Translations under genes and position numbers: made by a program | Shown: positions 26,101 through 40,819 of the stretch, piece after piece | Layout of the letters: the number at the start of each line of letters is the position of its first letter | How positions within the stretch are numbered: position 1 is the first letter of the stretch | NCBI RefSeq assembly: GCF_000004075.3 | Contig: NC_026655.2 | Coordinates: 7,192,001 to 7,256,000, forward strand | Source: Cucumis sativus | Lineage: Eukaryota > Streptophyta > Magnoliopsida > Cucurbitales > Cucurbitaceae | DNA: 64,000 bases | Direction: 5' to 3' | The notes under the pieces: generated by a model | Told to the model about the DNA's origin: nothing | Database searches by the model: none | The model's input: only the letters and a program-made list of their open reading frames with translations

Positions 26101-26167
26101 ATTCCAAAAGTAAGCAGAAGAGAAGAAGGATTGATGGAATGGTGTTGGTGATGGTGATGGGTTTCAT
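23134..26167 (-). CDS. G-type lectin S-receptor-like serine/threonine kinase B1
   Basis: Complete seven-exon SD1 receptor kinase, 829 residues. Exons, minus strand: 26167-24883, 24771-24679, 24599-24400, 24321-24111, 24016-23779, 23695-23545, 23445-23134. Exon 1 has a signal peptide (to about residue 26), lectin domain ([10 protein letters not shown]), S-locus glycoprotein region (WRSGPWDGQ), EGF-like motif ([10 protein letters not shown]) and PAN domain ([13 protein letters not shown]). The membrane segment is at about 442-458. Exon 3 opens with a basic KRKRERERQ stretch encoded by a CTTTCC-type simple repeat. Kinase marks are [28 protein letters not shown] (Asp about 635) and SDFGTARIF; the tail is FDGR. 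It belongs to a different subgroup from A1-A4 and is head to head with B2. Confidence 0.92.
24571..24600. repeat. CTTTCC/CTTTTCC simple repeat inside B1 exon 3
   Basis: Plus-strand run of CCTTTCCCTTTTCC-type units. On the minus strand it supplies the splice acceptor side of exon 3 and codes for the alternating Lys/Arg/Glu stretch next to the membrane segment. Confidence 0.75.
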
Positions 26168-27150
26168 GGCCGGTGGAGTTGAAGGAGGCCCGTGGTGATG
26201 GACACGTCAAATTTCAAGGGAGATGTGTTTTCCATGGACAGAAGAGAGAGGAGTAATAAGTTTTTTAGTATTTTAGTTGATCGAAACTTCAAAGTGGCTT
26301 CGGTTCTAAATACAATATTAAATTAGTGGTTTCCATTTTCTTGATCATTCCGGTAGCCGCAGACGCCACTACAGAAGAAATGGAGCCCCAACGAGAATGG
26401 CGGGTAACTGCCTTATTTCCTAAATAATATGAAAACATCAATTGATATCTATCCTGCTCTATATTTATAAATCATCAAATTACTTTTACTTTTACTTTTA
26501 CCTTCCTAACACTTGTCCAATTTCAGTTTATATTTAGTTATTCTTCTAAATTTTTGGATTCTATCCCGCTAGTTTATAGGATAGAATTTGGTATAGACGG
26601 TAAATAGAAAATGGAAAATGGGGCACGTGGCGTTGTTGAAGGAATGGCGTCCACCCAGCACCCAAGTTTTTGTCTATACAGATATGCATATCATATTATT
26701 GTAATTGTCAATGTGTTTTACTTTTCCGATATCCATAAGAACATATATGTACTGTACAACCTTTTGTGCTTTTAGTCGTCTCATATTTGATTCATCAACT
26801 TTCAAATTTAATCCTTTAAACTGATTTTTTCAATTAAAAAAATTATCTTCAACTCCAACTTGCCATAACCATCCACTCCTTAATGTACATGAAAACCAAA
26901 ATTAAACAGATGAATGAGAAATCATGAGCAGAGAGAATGGTAAAGAAAACACACGATCGAAGAAAAGTCGTCATAAAGTGGTGGTTTGAAATGTGACCAA
27001 TAATTCAACTTCAATGAATCGCACAAAAGCTTTGACTTTTAGTTATACACATCCCCATTAGCTTCTTCCTCTTCCCCACAGAACTTACGTTTTTAATAAA
27101 CATTTTATCTTCAAAGAACTCTGTAATTTAGTCCTAATAGTAATCACCAA
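26168..27150. promoter_or_regulatory. divergent promoter region of B1 and B2
   Basis: The 983 bp between the start codons of two head-to-head receptor kinase genes. It contains a G-box CACGTG at 26624-26629, in the context GGGCACGTGG. No reading frame of note. Whether the two genes share regulation is inference from the layout. Confidence 0.5.
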
Positions 27151-30100
27151 ATGAATTCCGCCTTTCCTCTTCTTCTTCTTCTTTCATTAGTTACGACATT
27201 CTTCTCTTCAAAGATCTTCGCCTATGGCAGTACTGATACAATCACATCAACAAATTTCATCAAACACCCTTCAACCATAATTTCCAATGCCGATTCCTTC
27301 CAATTGGGCTGGTTCTCACCTCTTAATTCCACAGCACAATACGTCGGAATTTGGTACCATCAAATTTCCATACAAACTCTAGTATGGGTTGCTAACAAAG
27401 ACACCCCTCTCAACAATACTTCCGGAATTTTCACTATCTCCAACGATGGAAATCTTGTGGTCTTAGACGAATACAACACCACCATTTGGTCTTCAAATAT
27501 TACTTCACCCACAGCCAATACAACCGCTCGGATTCTGGATTCAGGCAACCTTGTCTTGGAAGATCCTGTTTCAGGGGTTTTTATTTGGGAGAGCTTCGAA
27601 CACCCTTCCAATTTACTCTTGCCTGCCATGAAACTTGTCACAAATAAGAGAACTCAACAGAAGCTCCAATATACCTCATGGAAAACCCCTTCTGATCCAT
27701 CTAAAGGTAACTTTTCTTTAGGGTTGGATGTTATTAATATTCCTGAAGCTGTTGTTTGGAATAATAATGGAGGTATCCCATATTGGAGATCTGGTCCATG
27801 GAATGGTCAGTCTTTTATCGGCTTCCCCAATATGATATCTGTTTATCACATTGGATTTAATCTTTTGATTGAAGATCAAACTTATTCTTTCTCAATTTTT
27901 TACAATAGCGACTTACTTTACAACATGGTATTAAGTCCAGAAGGGATTTTGGAGCAACAGTTCTGGAATCAATCGAAGGGAAATTGGGAACAGAGTTGGT
28001 CGGCTTTCAGCACAGAATGTGATTATTACGGTGTTTGTGGGGCGTTTGGGGTATGTAATGCAAAAGCAACCCCTGTTTGCAGCTGTTTAACTGGGTTTAA
28101 ACCGAAGGATGAAGATGAATGGAAACGAGGAAATTGGAGTAATGGGTGTGAGAGAATTACGCCATTGCAGTGTGAGAGCAGCGCTAGAAACAACAGTAGA
28201 GTTGAGGAAGATGGATTTCTGCATTTGGAAACGGTTAAAGTTCCATTTTTGGTAGAGTGGTCGAATTCGTCTAGTTCAGGGAGTGATTGCAAACAAGAGT
28301 GCTTTGAGAATTGCTTGTGTAATGCTTATGCATATGAAAATGGCATTGGTTGTATGCTATGGAAAAAAGAGTTAGTTGATGTACAGAAATTTGAAAACCT
28401 TGGAGCCAATCTTTATCTTCGACTGGCCAATGCAGAATTGCAGAAAATTAGTACGCTCTCTCTGAACTTCTATTCTTCCATTTTTCGGTGAAAATTAGGA
28501 CTAACCTCTTTGATATATTGCTTTTCATTCATAGATGATGTAAAAAGATCAGAGAATAAAGGAACTGTTATAGCAATAGTGCTACCAACGACCCTAGTGA
28601 TCTTCATCATTATTGTCATTTACTTCTGTTGGAGATGGAAGGCTAACAAAAATGGTAAAAGAAAATCTAATTAATCTAATTATTTTCAAATTTGAATTCT
28701 TAATTGGTTAGATAGAGTTAATATTGGTAGCTTTGTTGATATGATTGAATTCTTTTGTAGAATATATCAAAAACGGGAAGAGATTGAAGTTGAGAAAGGA
28801 CGACATGATTGGGGACGAAAGTGAATTGAAAGAACTACCTCTTTATGATTTTGAGAAGCTGGCAATCGCAACAGACAGTTTTGATTTAAGTAAGAAACTT
28901 GGACAAGGTGGTTTTGGTCCTGTGTATAAGGTAGACTTCACATTACTTATTTCTTGACAATGAGGGTTTTAGACTATCCATTATAACTCAATACTATGAT
29001 GCAACCATTGGAAGATGAGGGTTTGAACTCTGTTTGTACATTCTCACCTCAGGGAACATTGTTAGATGGACAAGAAATAGCAATAAAGAGGCTTTCAAGA
29101 GCTTCTAATCAAGGGTACGAGGAATTTATAAACGAAGTCATTGTGATTTCAAAACTACAACATAGAAATCTTGTACAGCTTCTCGGTTGTTGCATTGAAG
29201 GAGAAGAGAAGATGCTAATCTACGAGTACATGCCCAACTCAAGTCTGGATGCTTTTATCTTTGGTAAGATCTATCGATGTCTTTCCTCTGAATTTCAAGA
29301 TTTCTCTATATTCTGCTTTAGAATAACTAATCACACTAACCACAATGCAAACATTTTGCATGTAGGTTCTGCTAAACAAAAACTCTTGGATTGGAGAAAA
29401 AGATTTAACATCATCAATGGAATTGCTCGAGGTCTCCTTTACCTTCATCGAGATTCAAGATTGAGAATTATTCATAGAGATTTAAAGGCAAGTAATATTT
29501 TACTAGACAAAGATATGAATCCTAAAATTTCAGACTTTGGTATGGCAAGAATTTTTGGCAGCAACGAAGTGGAAGCCAATACTATAAGGGTCGTTGGAAC
29601 TTAGTAAGTATCACTCATTTATTTATTTATTATAAATATTTTGATAGTAGAAATTATCCAACTAACAATGATTAAATTTACTGTTTTGCTAAATTTAGTG
29701 GATATATGTCGCCTGAGTATGCAATGCAAGGTCAATTTTCGGAGAAATCAGACGTTTTTAGCTTTGGAGTTCTATTACTTGAAATTATAAGTGGAAAAAG
29801 GAACACAGGCTTCAACTACCATGAAAATGCTTTAAGCTTATTGGAATTCGTAAGTCTGAAAATTAGAGAGCTCTCAATATCAAATTCTTGATTGTATCTA
29901 AGTCTGATCAATTTGACGTTGATACAACCTTTTAATGTGGTTTCAGGCTTGGAAGTTGTGGATAGAAAACAATCTTATCGCTTTGATTGATCCAACAATA
30001 TATGAATTGAGTTATCAGTTAGAGATTTTGAGGTGCATTCAAGTGGGACTTTTATGTGTTGAAGAATCTATAAACGATCGACCAAATGTCCTCACCATTC

Positions 30101-30255
30101 TTTCGATGCTCAATAGTGAAATTGTGGATCTTCCTCTTCCAAAGCAACCTAGCTTTATTGCTAGAGCAGATCAGAGTGATTCAAGGATATCTCAACAATG
30201 TGTAAATAAATGTTCTACAAATGGTCTTACAGTAACCTCAATTATAGGTCGATAG
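27151..30255 (+). CDS. G-type lectin S-receptor-like serine/threonine kinase B2
   Basis: Complete seven-exon SD1 receptor kinase, 832 residues. Exons: 27151-28450, 28535-28654, 28761-28930, 29053-29263, 29366-29603, 29699-29849, 29947-30255. It starts with a hydrophobic signal peptide, then lectin domain ([13 protein letters not shown]), S-locus glycoprotein region ([13 protein letters not shown]), EGF-like motif ([10 protein letters not shown]) and PAN domain ([13 protein letters not shown]). The membrane segment in exon 2 ([20 protein letters not shown]) is followed by WRWKANKNG. The kinase has [38 protein letters not shown] and [10 protein letters not shown]; the tail is IIGR. The S-domain has many N-glycosylation sequons. 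Closest in layout to B3 and B4. Confidence 0.93.
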
Positions 30256-31337
30256 TAATGTAATCTTCGTTAATTTGTGTGCATGTAAGAGTTCAAATAT
30301 ATCTTATTTTAATATAAATGTTGATTAGAACCATGTGATTTTTTTAATAATGATATAAACTGATATGTAATAATTGATTAAACACATATGTCTCGTAGAA
30401 AAGTCCAAACTGGTGGGTTTGAAATGTTGACAGACAATTCATAGGGGTCGTTGAAACAAACAAACAAACAAAAGACGGATCTAATTAATGGCTGACTTTG
30501 TAAGGTTCCTTTGCAGTCCATCCAATCGCATTCCCCCAAGTAATTCTATAGCTTTATTTACTTCTTCAACTTACAAGGACTTTAATTAACAAGAGCCATG
30601 AAACCCAGAGACAATTCCACTTTTCTACTTGGCCTTTGAGAATAATGTTTGGGAGTGATTTACACGTCTGTCATATTCAAAGTAACTCAAAAACCCATTT
30701 TTACCAACGTTGCACGATCAGAGCTAGAGCAAGACGGGCAAGGAGGAAGAGAGTGATGAAAGATAGAGATCATTACCGACTAAGTGTAAGGGACATGACA
30801 TGAGTAAGATATTAGTTATTAAGGACAGATGAAGTCTCCATCATATCTTAACAATTGTTCACTTTCGGTATAAGCCCTCAAACCTTTTTTTTTTTCCTTA
30901 ATTTTACCCAAAAAGTCTCGTATCATTTGAGACAGTTGTCTATTCCTCGAAGGTAGATGAACTCCAAGAAGTTTGTTGGCTTTTAGTTTTAACCATACTA
31001 ATTTATAGATCTTTTCCCTTTTGGGCGAGCTTCACTTTTGGAAATTCGCAAACTTCGTAAACAAGAAAAACCATGGGTTTAAAACATGAAAACCAAAATT
31101 AAAGTTTCTTTTTTGGTGGCTAGAGAACTCATGCAAAGAAAGGGAGACTTCAAATTAAAAATAATAATACTTGAGAGAAATTCTTGGGGAGAAGCATACT
31201 TGGGGAAAAAAAGTCAAACGAAACTAACAGAGACTAGTTTGAAGGAAGAACAAGATTCCTTCAACATATTATGAATTTTCAAGGGGTACATTAAAGTAAA
31301 ACGACCTTTGTTTAACAGTTTCATTTAGAAATCTAAC
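30256..31337. other. intergenic region between B2 and B3
   Basis: Holds the B2 3' flank and the B3 promoter side. A stretch near 31105 (CTTTTTTGGTGGCTA) recurs near 49268, just before the B-type relic, suggesting shared ancestral upstream sequence. A 62-residue frame at 31086-31274 has no family features and is not called. Confidence 0.5.
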
Positions 31338-34645
<3,308 letters not shown>

Positions 34646-34867
34646 TGAGTTAGATCAGGAAAATAATTCTTCAATAGATTTTAGGCCACACGTGTAATAA
34701 TTTTGCCTCATTTCTAGAGGAACTATTACTAGTTTATTGTTATTATGTGAAATTTATTTCATTGTAACCCTTTATAAATTTAGTCAGTTTAAGAATGTAA
34801 TATAGGAAGTTTTTGGAAAATCAGTGATATATAATACTGTCTATATATAAACACAACTATTATTAGA

Positions 34868-35060
34868 AGACATGATATTATGGATGAAATTGTTTGAGGT
34901 CTCCTTTACCTTCACTAAGATTCGAGATTCAAGATTGAGAAATATTATTCATAGTGATTTGAAGGGAAGTAATATTCTATTAGATCAGGATTTGAATCAT
35001 ATAATTTCAAATTTTAACAAGGCTGAAGATGCAGAGGGCTCAAAAAACACGAGTGAACTC
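34868..35060 (+). pseudogene. kinase-exon fragment of an S-receptor kinase
   Basis: About 190 bp downstream of B3 resembles exon 5 of the B genes: RDSRLRNIIHSDLKGSNILLD can be read with small insertions, then a diverged version of the NPKISDF stretch. The catalytic HRD reads HSD. No other exon is present nearby. This is the debris of a lost or duplicated kinase gene. Confidence 0.7.
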
Positions 35061-35229
35061 TCTCTTTTAAGTTGAGACGTACTGAGTTGAGTTATGAAGT
35101 ATGAAGTTAATATATTAGAGTTAGAAAGTTTATGTTTAGAATATGAATAAGTTGTTTAACTATATATATATGGGAGTTGGGAAGTATGTGTTTAGGTTGA
35201 AGTTCTTAAATATGATAAAAAAATTGGTT

Positions 35230-35480
35230 AGTCAATGTCGATTTTGGCCTCAAACTAACGTCAACCATAAATTTGATGTGTCGAGATTTTTGTTGTTTGG
35301 TTCTCATTGATTTTGAAGACCTTGGTATCATTGCCAATGTCGACCACGAGCAATCCATCTCCTTGTCGGTTTAATGCTGCTTTAAAAGAAAAATTATTGT
35401 AAATATATAACAAAATGTTAGAAAATATTTACAAATATAATAAAATTTCATAACGATAGATGGTGATAGACTAAGTCATT
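35230..35480. other. short CACTA-like and M1-like stretch
   Basis: 35230-35380 has GTCGA/CGTCAA-rich sequence resembling the CACTA subterminal region near 21 kb, and CTTGTAGTG near 35894 could be the inverse of a CACTA end. 35400-35480 resembles one half of the M1 elements. Both assignments are weak. Confidence 0.3.
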
Positions 35481-35489
35481 ATATAACAT

Positions 35490-35712
35490 TTGGATTAGGA
35501 AAGACCAAATACTATGTGATATTAGTATTTAATTTTCATGTCCTCATCTTTATCTTTGGTGATAGTATAATCGTCGTGCTATGTCTGTGATTGAGATTTG
35601 TGTTGTTACCACTTTCAATAAGAAGTTTCAAACAGAAAGGGTTATTTTTTTCACACAATCTTTGGAGATTTGTTTCTTATTTTTATGGTAAAATTAAGCA
35701 CAACAAAGAGAT
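35490..35712 (+). pseudogene. purine permease exon 2 fragment (direct copy)
   Basis: This stretch matches 39530-39788, inside exon 2 of the purine permease gene, in the same orientation: shared GGATTAGGAAAG, CCAAATACTATGTGATATTA, TTTCAATAAGAAGTTTCAA-like and TCTTATTTTTATGGT motifs. It is missing internal pieces and its frame is broken. No exon 1 sequence lies upstream. Confidence 0.7.
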
Positions 35713-37230
35713 TTACAATGTTCTTTATCTGAAATGGAGAGAAATCGATTAATAATATCAACGACGTGAGCTATATCAATCTTGTCATTGCATACATCAA
35801 GCTACACCAACAGCTGAGGAAGTATACATAGAACTCCTTTAATCTCTTTTCCCTTTTCTTTCTCATTGGAAGGACTCTAAATTGGAACTGAACTTGTAGT
35901 GATTGTCAAGGGGAACACTTACTGAATTTGTTGTGTTCATGTGGAACAACATTCTCAATATATTGTTCTTGTGATAGCCACAACTAAGTATTTTCATCAT
36001 GGGTATTTCTCATGCCATGAATCTCTTACAATTTTTTTATCTCACAAACATCCAACACCCATCTCACAACTCCCAAAATTGAAATTTCTAATCCCAAAAG
36101 GTGATTTATTGGTAATTTTAGAGTGGTTTTAAACAACTTTTTTGTTACAATTTTTTACCTCCCAACTCTCCAAATTGAAATTTTAACCTCAAATCAATTT
36201 CAAATCTGTTCTAGTTTTGGTAACTTTTCCAAGATGTTTTGCAGAAAAGAGGGAGAAAGAGGGAGATAAGGAATGGGGTAGGGGAATTTTAAAAATACAA
36301 GTCAATTTTTTACAACTAAATAAAGAAAAGAAGTTGTTTTTAGAAAGTTGGTTTTGTATTTGGAATTTGGTTAAGAATTAATCCTTCTATTCAATAAAAT
36401 AGACAAATTACTATAGACATGGAAAGAAAATAGACTTAATTTTTTTAAAAAAAAATACTAGATAATTACCAAAAAAGACAAAAAAATATATATATAATGA
36501 AAATGAAGTTCATGACCTAATATTTTAAATTTGGCAGAAATAACAAATTAACAAGTCCAGTTCAATTGAAATTTTTAAATGACCAAAATGCTCACATAGT
36601 TAAAAGTGTGTAACTTTATCTAATTATCATCTGATGGTCATATTATTACCACTAATTATCAATGATATCGATTATTATTTGATTGTTGTCAGAAATATTG
36701 TCTAATTGTTATTTGATGTATATTATTAATCTAATTGTTAATATACTCATTTACCATCTCATTATTATTTTATTTAATATGATATCATTACCATCTGCTG
36801 ACATTTTTTTTATAATTACTAAGTAGTTTATCAAGAATCATTTCACTATCTTTCATGTTTTGTCAATTGCTAAAGATTTTTTTTTATTACATTATGATTG
36901 TCATCTAATTTCCTTACATTTTTCTTTTGTTCATTTCTATGCAATTTTTTATTATTCTTCATTTTTGTAATCTCATAAGTACATTGTAGATCATCTCATT
37001 TGCCACGATGGAAAAATGACTATTGGAAGCTTAACTTTGTCTATATTACTTCTTTTTTTTCAATTTTAGTTAACTTTCTGAAATAGACATTTGATTACCA
37101 TCTTATTGTTACATTATACTTTTTTTTTCCTTTTAGTTTTTATCTTCTTTTTTTTTTTTTTTTTCCTTTTAGTTAGCCTTTTGAAATAATCATTTAATTT
37201 ATTGTCGTCTAATTGTCACAAAATTTTCTA
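35713..37230. other. AT-rich intergenic stretch with degenerate repeats
   Basis: No gene seen. 36040-36190 contains two units resembling the roughly 112-bp repeat at 41890-42240 (CCAAAATTGAAATTTCTAATCC landmark). 36600-36830 has degenerate ATTACCATCTAATTGT-type repeats. 37140-37165 has a long T run. Confidence 0.45.
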
Positions 37231-37234
37231 GTCC

Positions 37235-37610
37235 AACGAAGTGGATCAAAGCTTCATGTGATATTTCATTCTCTTTCTTCTCGTTTGTATTCTAATGGCA
37301 GCAAATTTCGATTAGGAACTCCTTCCTCCGCCACCACTGTCGTCGCTCTGTCAATATGAATGGAGTAACCGAAGAGAAATCAGAAGCTTGGAGTCTCTCA
37401 GAGAACTTGTAGAGAAGAGGTTTAGAGATTTCAATTTCCAAGTTTTCTCTCAAGTACACTAAATGAGTCTGTCGCCTCGACTCAAACCTTAACCGTCCTA
37501 CCGAAATCTTCACTTCCTTTCAAATTCTTTGAGTTGTTATTGACTCTCCATACAACTAGTACCATATTCTTCAAGTGTGGAGTCATTCGCTCACATGATC
37601 AACACGCTAA
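37235..37610. other. coding-like island of unknown identity
   Basis: About 375 bp with clearly higher G+C than its AT-rich flanks and codon-like composition (for example around CTCCTTCCTCCGCCACCACT). No long frame survives; the best is a 73-residue frame on the minus strand at 37292-37513, with no recognised family. It may be a gene fragment or old exon; identity unknown. Confidence 0.3.
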
Positions 37611-37689
37611 AAAACAATATAAGAATCTCGTTCTAAGATAAGAATCTCTATTTCAATTTTGAGGAGGCATTCAAGCATAAAAAAATAAG

Positions 37690-37935
37690 GTTAGGAGGAA
37701 GGAAAGAGGGTAACTTTGGTATCTATAAAAATAAATTATAGTTTTATACTAAAAAAAATAATTGAAAATAAAAATTGAAAAACCAAAAAGATAAATTTTC
37801 TAGTTAATTACACAAGAGATATTACAGTTTAGTTATATTAATTTGAAATTTTCATTATTGCATTATACCAACTGCATTAGATTAGGAAGAAGGAAAGAGG
37901 GTAACTTTGGTATTATAAAAATAAATTAACATCAT
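37690..37935. repeat. pair of about 45-bp direct repeats
   Basis: AGGAAAGAGGGTAACTTTGG plus flanking bases occurs near 37697 and again near 37890, both followed by AAAAATAAATTA. The roughly 190 bp between them shows no recognisable structure. Confidence 0.65.
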
Positions 37936-38099
37936 TTTTTATTTATCTAATATTATTAATAAACTTTGTCATATTTGTAATATTCTAAATAGAGGTTCTA
38001 CAGGCTTAATTTTAATAAAAGATTTTGTTATCTAGTGCAAATTTCCATTTTTAAGGGTCATTTGCATAAATAACATTTAAGTAAAAAATAATAGGATAT

Positions 38100-38200
38100 A
38101 GGAATATTTTTTAAAATAGCAAAATAAATTAAAATATTTACAAGCTAGAGCAAAATTTTAGATTTTATCAATGATAGTCTTCTATTACTATAACATATCA
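38100..38200. mobile_element. partial M1-like element
   Basis: Contains AAATATTTACAA and CAAAATTTTAGATTTTATCA followed by ATGATAG, the left half of the M1 family. The right half is not evident. Confidence 0.4.
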
Positions 38201-38504
38201 ATGACTGGATAAGCTCTGAATTAGTCGTGTTTGCTAATTATTTGTCACAATTAGGATTGGTTATTTCCAATTTTCTCACATTGAAAGTTATGAAAGATGT
38301 AAGAGATGTGCAATCAATTGGTATCGTAATCGTTATGGAGGGAAGGGGACAACTCAACAAACATTACACCAAAATTAGCAAGATAAATGGGCATGCAAAA
38401 AGTGTTCATTTATTAAACATAGTGATCTCACAATATTAATACATCAATGGATATATCAACCATCATCATTGGATGCTGCAAACAACCTTGAGTGCACACA
38501 CTCC

Positions 38505-39854
38505 ATGGACCAACAACAACAACAAACCACCCCCGCCATGAGAAGGACTCTTCTTGTTTTCAATTGCTTTTTGTTAGCCGTCGGTACCTGCGGTGGTCCT
38601 TTGCTTATGCGTTTGTATTTCCTTCACGGCGGAAACCGCGTCTGGCTCTCCACCTTTCTAGAAACCGGCGGATGTCCAATTATTTTCATCCCCTTGCTAA
38701 TTAGTTACATTCATCGCCGCCGGCGTCGTGCCCACTCCCTTAACCCATCGGAATCTACCAACTCCACCGAGATGATCTTCATGAAGTCACGCCTATTTTT
38801 AGCCTCCGGTGTCATCGGCATCATCACCGGCTTCGTGGATTTCTTATACGCTTACGGCGTCGCTCGAATACCCGTTTCCACGTCAGCTTTAATTCGTGCG
38901 TGTCAGCTGGCGTTCACAGCAGGCTTCGCGTTCTGGCTAGTGAAACAGAAATTCACAGCCTATTCAATAAACTCCGTCGTTTTGGTTACCGCCGGAGGGG
39001 CAATTTTGGCATTACATACAAGTGGAGATCGCCGTGCCGGAGAATCCAATAGAGAATACATCGAAGGGTTCTTAACGACCGTAGCAGCGTCGGTTGTGTA
39101 CGGATTCATTCTGCCCCTTGTGGAATTGACCTACAAAAAAGCTCGTCAGCAAATCACCTACACTTTAGTCCTTGAAGTTCAGTTGATTATGTCATTGTTC
39201 GCCACCCTCGTATGCTCCATTGCCATGTTAATCAACAACGATTTCCAGGTAATAATAATTAAAACATTAATCAAATACTATTTGTTACGTTATAATAACA
39301 ATCATAACGATCATAAATCACTTATGGCGTGATGAAGAAAATCCCAATAAGCTAGTAGCTTAAACACAAGACTTGTCTTACTTTAATACCAATTTAAATC
39401 ATCAAATTCATTGATCGAAACATAAATTTAATATTATATCACTTAGTTTGTTCATTTAACATATTGATTTTTTTTCTTTTTTTTTGCATGTATGTAGATG
39501 ATTGCAATGGAAGCTGAAGCATTTGGATTAGGAAAGGCCAAATACTATGTGATATTAGTATTGAGTGCCATAATTTGGCAAGGTTTCTTTTTAGGAGTGA
39601 TAGGGGTTATTTTCAGCTCCTCATCTTTTTTTTCCGGGATAATAATCGCCGTCCTATTGCCGGTCACTGAGATTCTTGCCGTTGTCACTTTCAATGAGAA
39701 GTTTCAAGCGGAAAAAACTATTTCTTTGATACTCAATCTTTGGGGTTTTGTATCTTATTTTTATGGTGAAATTAAACACAACAAAAAAAAGATGAAGAAC
39801 TTAGAGCTCCAAAGACGTGCAGAAACAACGACTACTCAAATTACAAACATCTAA
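38505..39854 (+). CDS. purine permease (PUP family transporter)
   Basis: Membrane transporter of the plant purine permease family (drug/metabolite transporter superfamily), which carries adenine, cytokinin bases and related compounds across the plasma membrane or tonoplast. Two exons, 38505-39248 and 39498-39854, joined in phase 0 with GT/AG; 366 residues, close to the family norm. Family motifs are [20 protein letters not shown] near the N-terminus, [56 protein letters not shown] and [20 protein letters not shown], with about ten hydrophobic segments. The start is the ATG before DQQQQQTTP; a longer reading would need a non-ATG start. It lies between receptor kinases with which it has no known link. 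Two partial copies flank it: 35490-35712 direct, and 40038-40319 inverted. Confidence 0.93.
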
Positions 39855-40319
39855 ATTAAACAAGATTATATATCAATTAAACAACCTTCCACTCTTCAGT
39901 AATCCCAATATATCGATTCTAATATTTCAATATGATCTCTATTATTTTTTGGTCTTTCCCAATTATCCCAACTATCCCAACAAAACATGAAACTTGGCTA
40001 TATTCTCCAATTACTGAAACAAAAAAATTGAGTTAGTATTAATTTAGACGTTTGTAATTTGAGGAGTCGTTGTTTCTGCACGTCTTTGGAGCTCTAACTT
40101 CATCTTTTTCTTGTTGTGTTTAAATTTCACCATAAAAATATGATAATACAAAACCCCAAAGATTGAGTGTCAAAGAAATAGTTTTTTCCGCTTGAAGCTT
40201 CTCATTGAAAGTGATAACGGCAAGAATCTCAGTGACCGGCAATAGCACGTCGATTACTACATCCTGCAAAACAAAAGTGGGGAGCTGAAAATAACCTCAA
40301 TCACTCCTAAAAAGAATCG
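39583..40319. repeat. inverted repeat formed by purine permease exon 2 and its reversed copy
   Basis: Left arm 39583-39859 (the last part of exon 2 including the stop codon), right arm 40038-40319, with about 180 bp between. By eye the arms agree at roughly nine bases in ten, with few indels. A transcript that runs past the permease stop codon into the right arm could fold into a stem of about 280 bp. Confidence 0.8.
40038..40319 (-). pseudogene. inverted fragment of purine permease exon 2
   Basis: On the minus strand this reads as the last 280 bp of the permease gene, including motifs equivalent to [14 protein letters not shown] and the C-terminal RRAETT stretch, up to the stop region. The frame is disturbed by small indels. 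It lacks exon 1 and any promoter. Confidence 0.8.
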
Positions 40320-40819
40320 AAAAGTTGCAAAATATATAAGACAAAATTAGGGATATGTAAAGAGTTTTAGGATTACTTTTTGAAAAGTTGAGTTTTAAGA
40401 CAAAACAGAAGTATAAAATATTCGTAATACACTTGCATGAGAACTTCTTTTCATCTCTTTTTTTTCCAAAACAATGTGAAACGTAACATGCTTTCTTCCC
40501 AAAACAAGGTGAAACATGCTTTGCTTTCTCTCACCTTTTCTCTCATCTTTCTCTGACTTCTCTCTACTTACTTTCTCCCAAGCTCACTTGCAATTCCTTT
40601 AGAATTTTGTAACCACTCTTAAACAAACTCTTTGGTTGTTCTAGTACGTGTTTATGTTCTTTTTTTTTACTATAGATAGTCCCCTTGTTTATGTTTGCAC
40701 TCCTTTGTTCTCCTTTTTGTGAAATATAAAGCTTAAATGTATGATCAAAACTCAATATTTTTCTAAGTGATTTAGGGTTGTTGGACACATATCTAGAGAG
40801 TCTTTTTGTTATTGTTTTC

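Noticed and set aside
25629-26198. 189-residue plus-strand frame opposite B1 exon 1
   Set aside because: It lies wholly on the antisense of the lectin/S-domain exon, begins at a non-ATG triplet and has no family features. Similar antisense frames occur opposite the same exon in B2, B3 and B4 (for example 42875-43351), so it is a composition shadow.
30720-31300. Possible small gene before B3 (frame 31086-31274)
   Set aside because: 62 residues without family features; position fits B3 promoter sequence, part of which recurs before the B relic near 49.27 kb.
38469-38504. N-terminal extension of the purine permease
   Set aside because: It would need a TTG start; the ATG at 38505 gives a product of normal family length.
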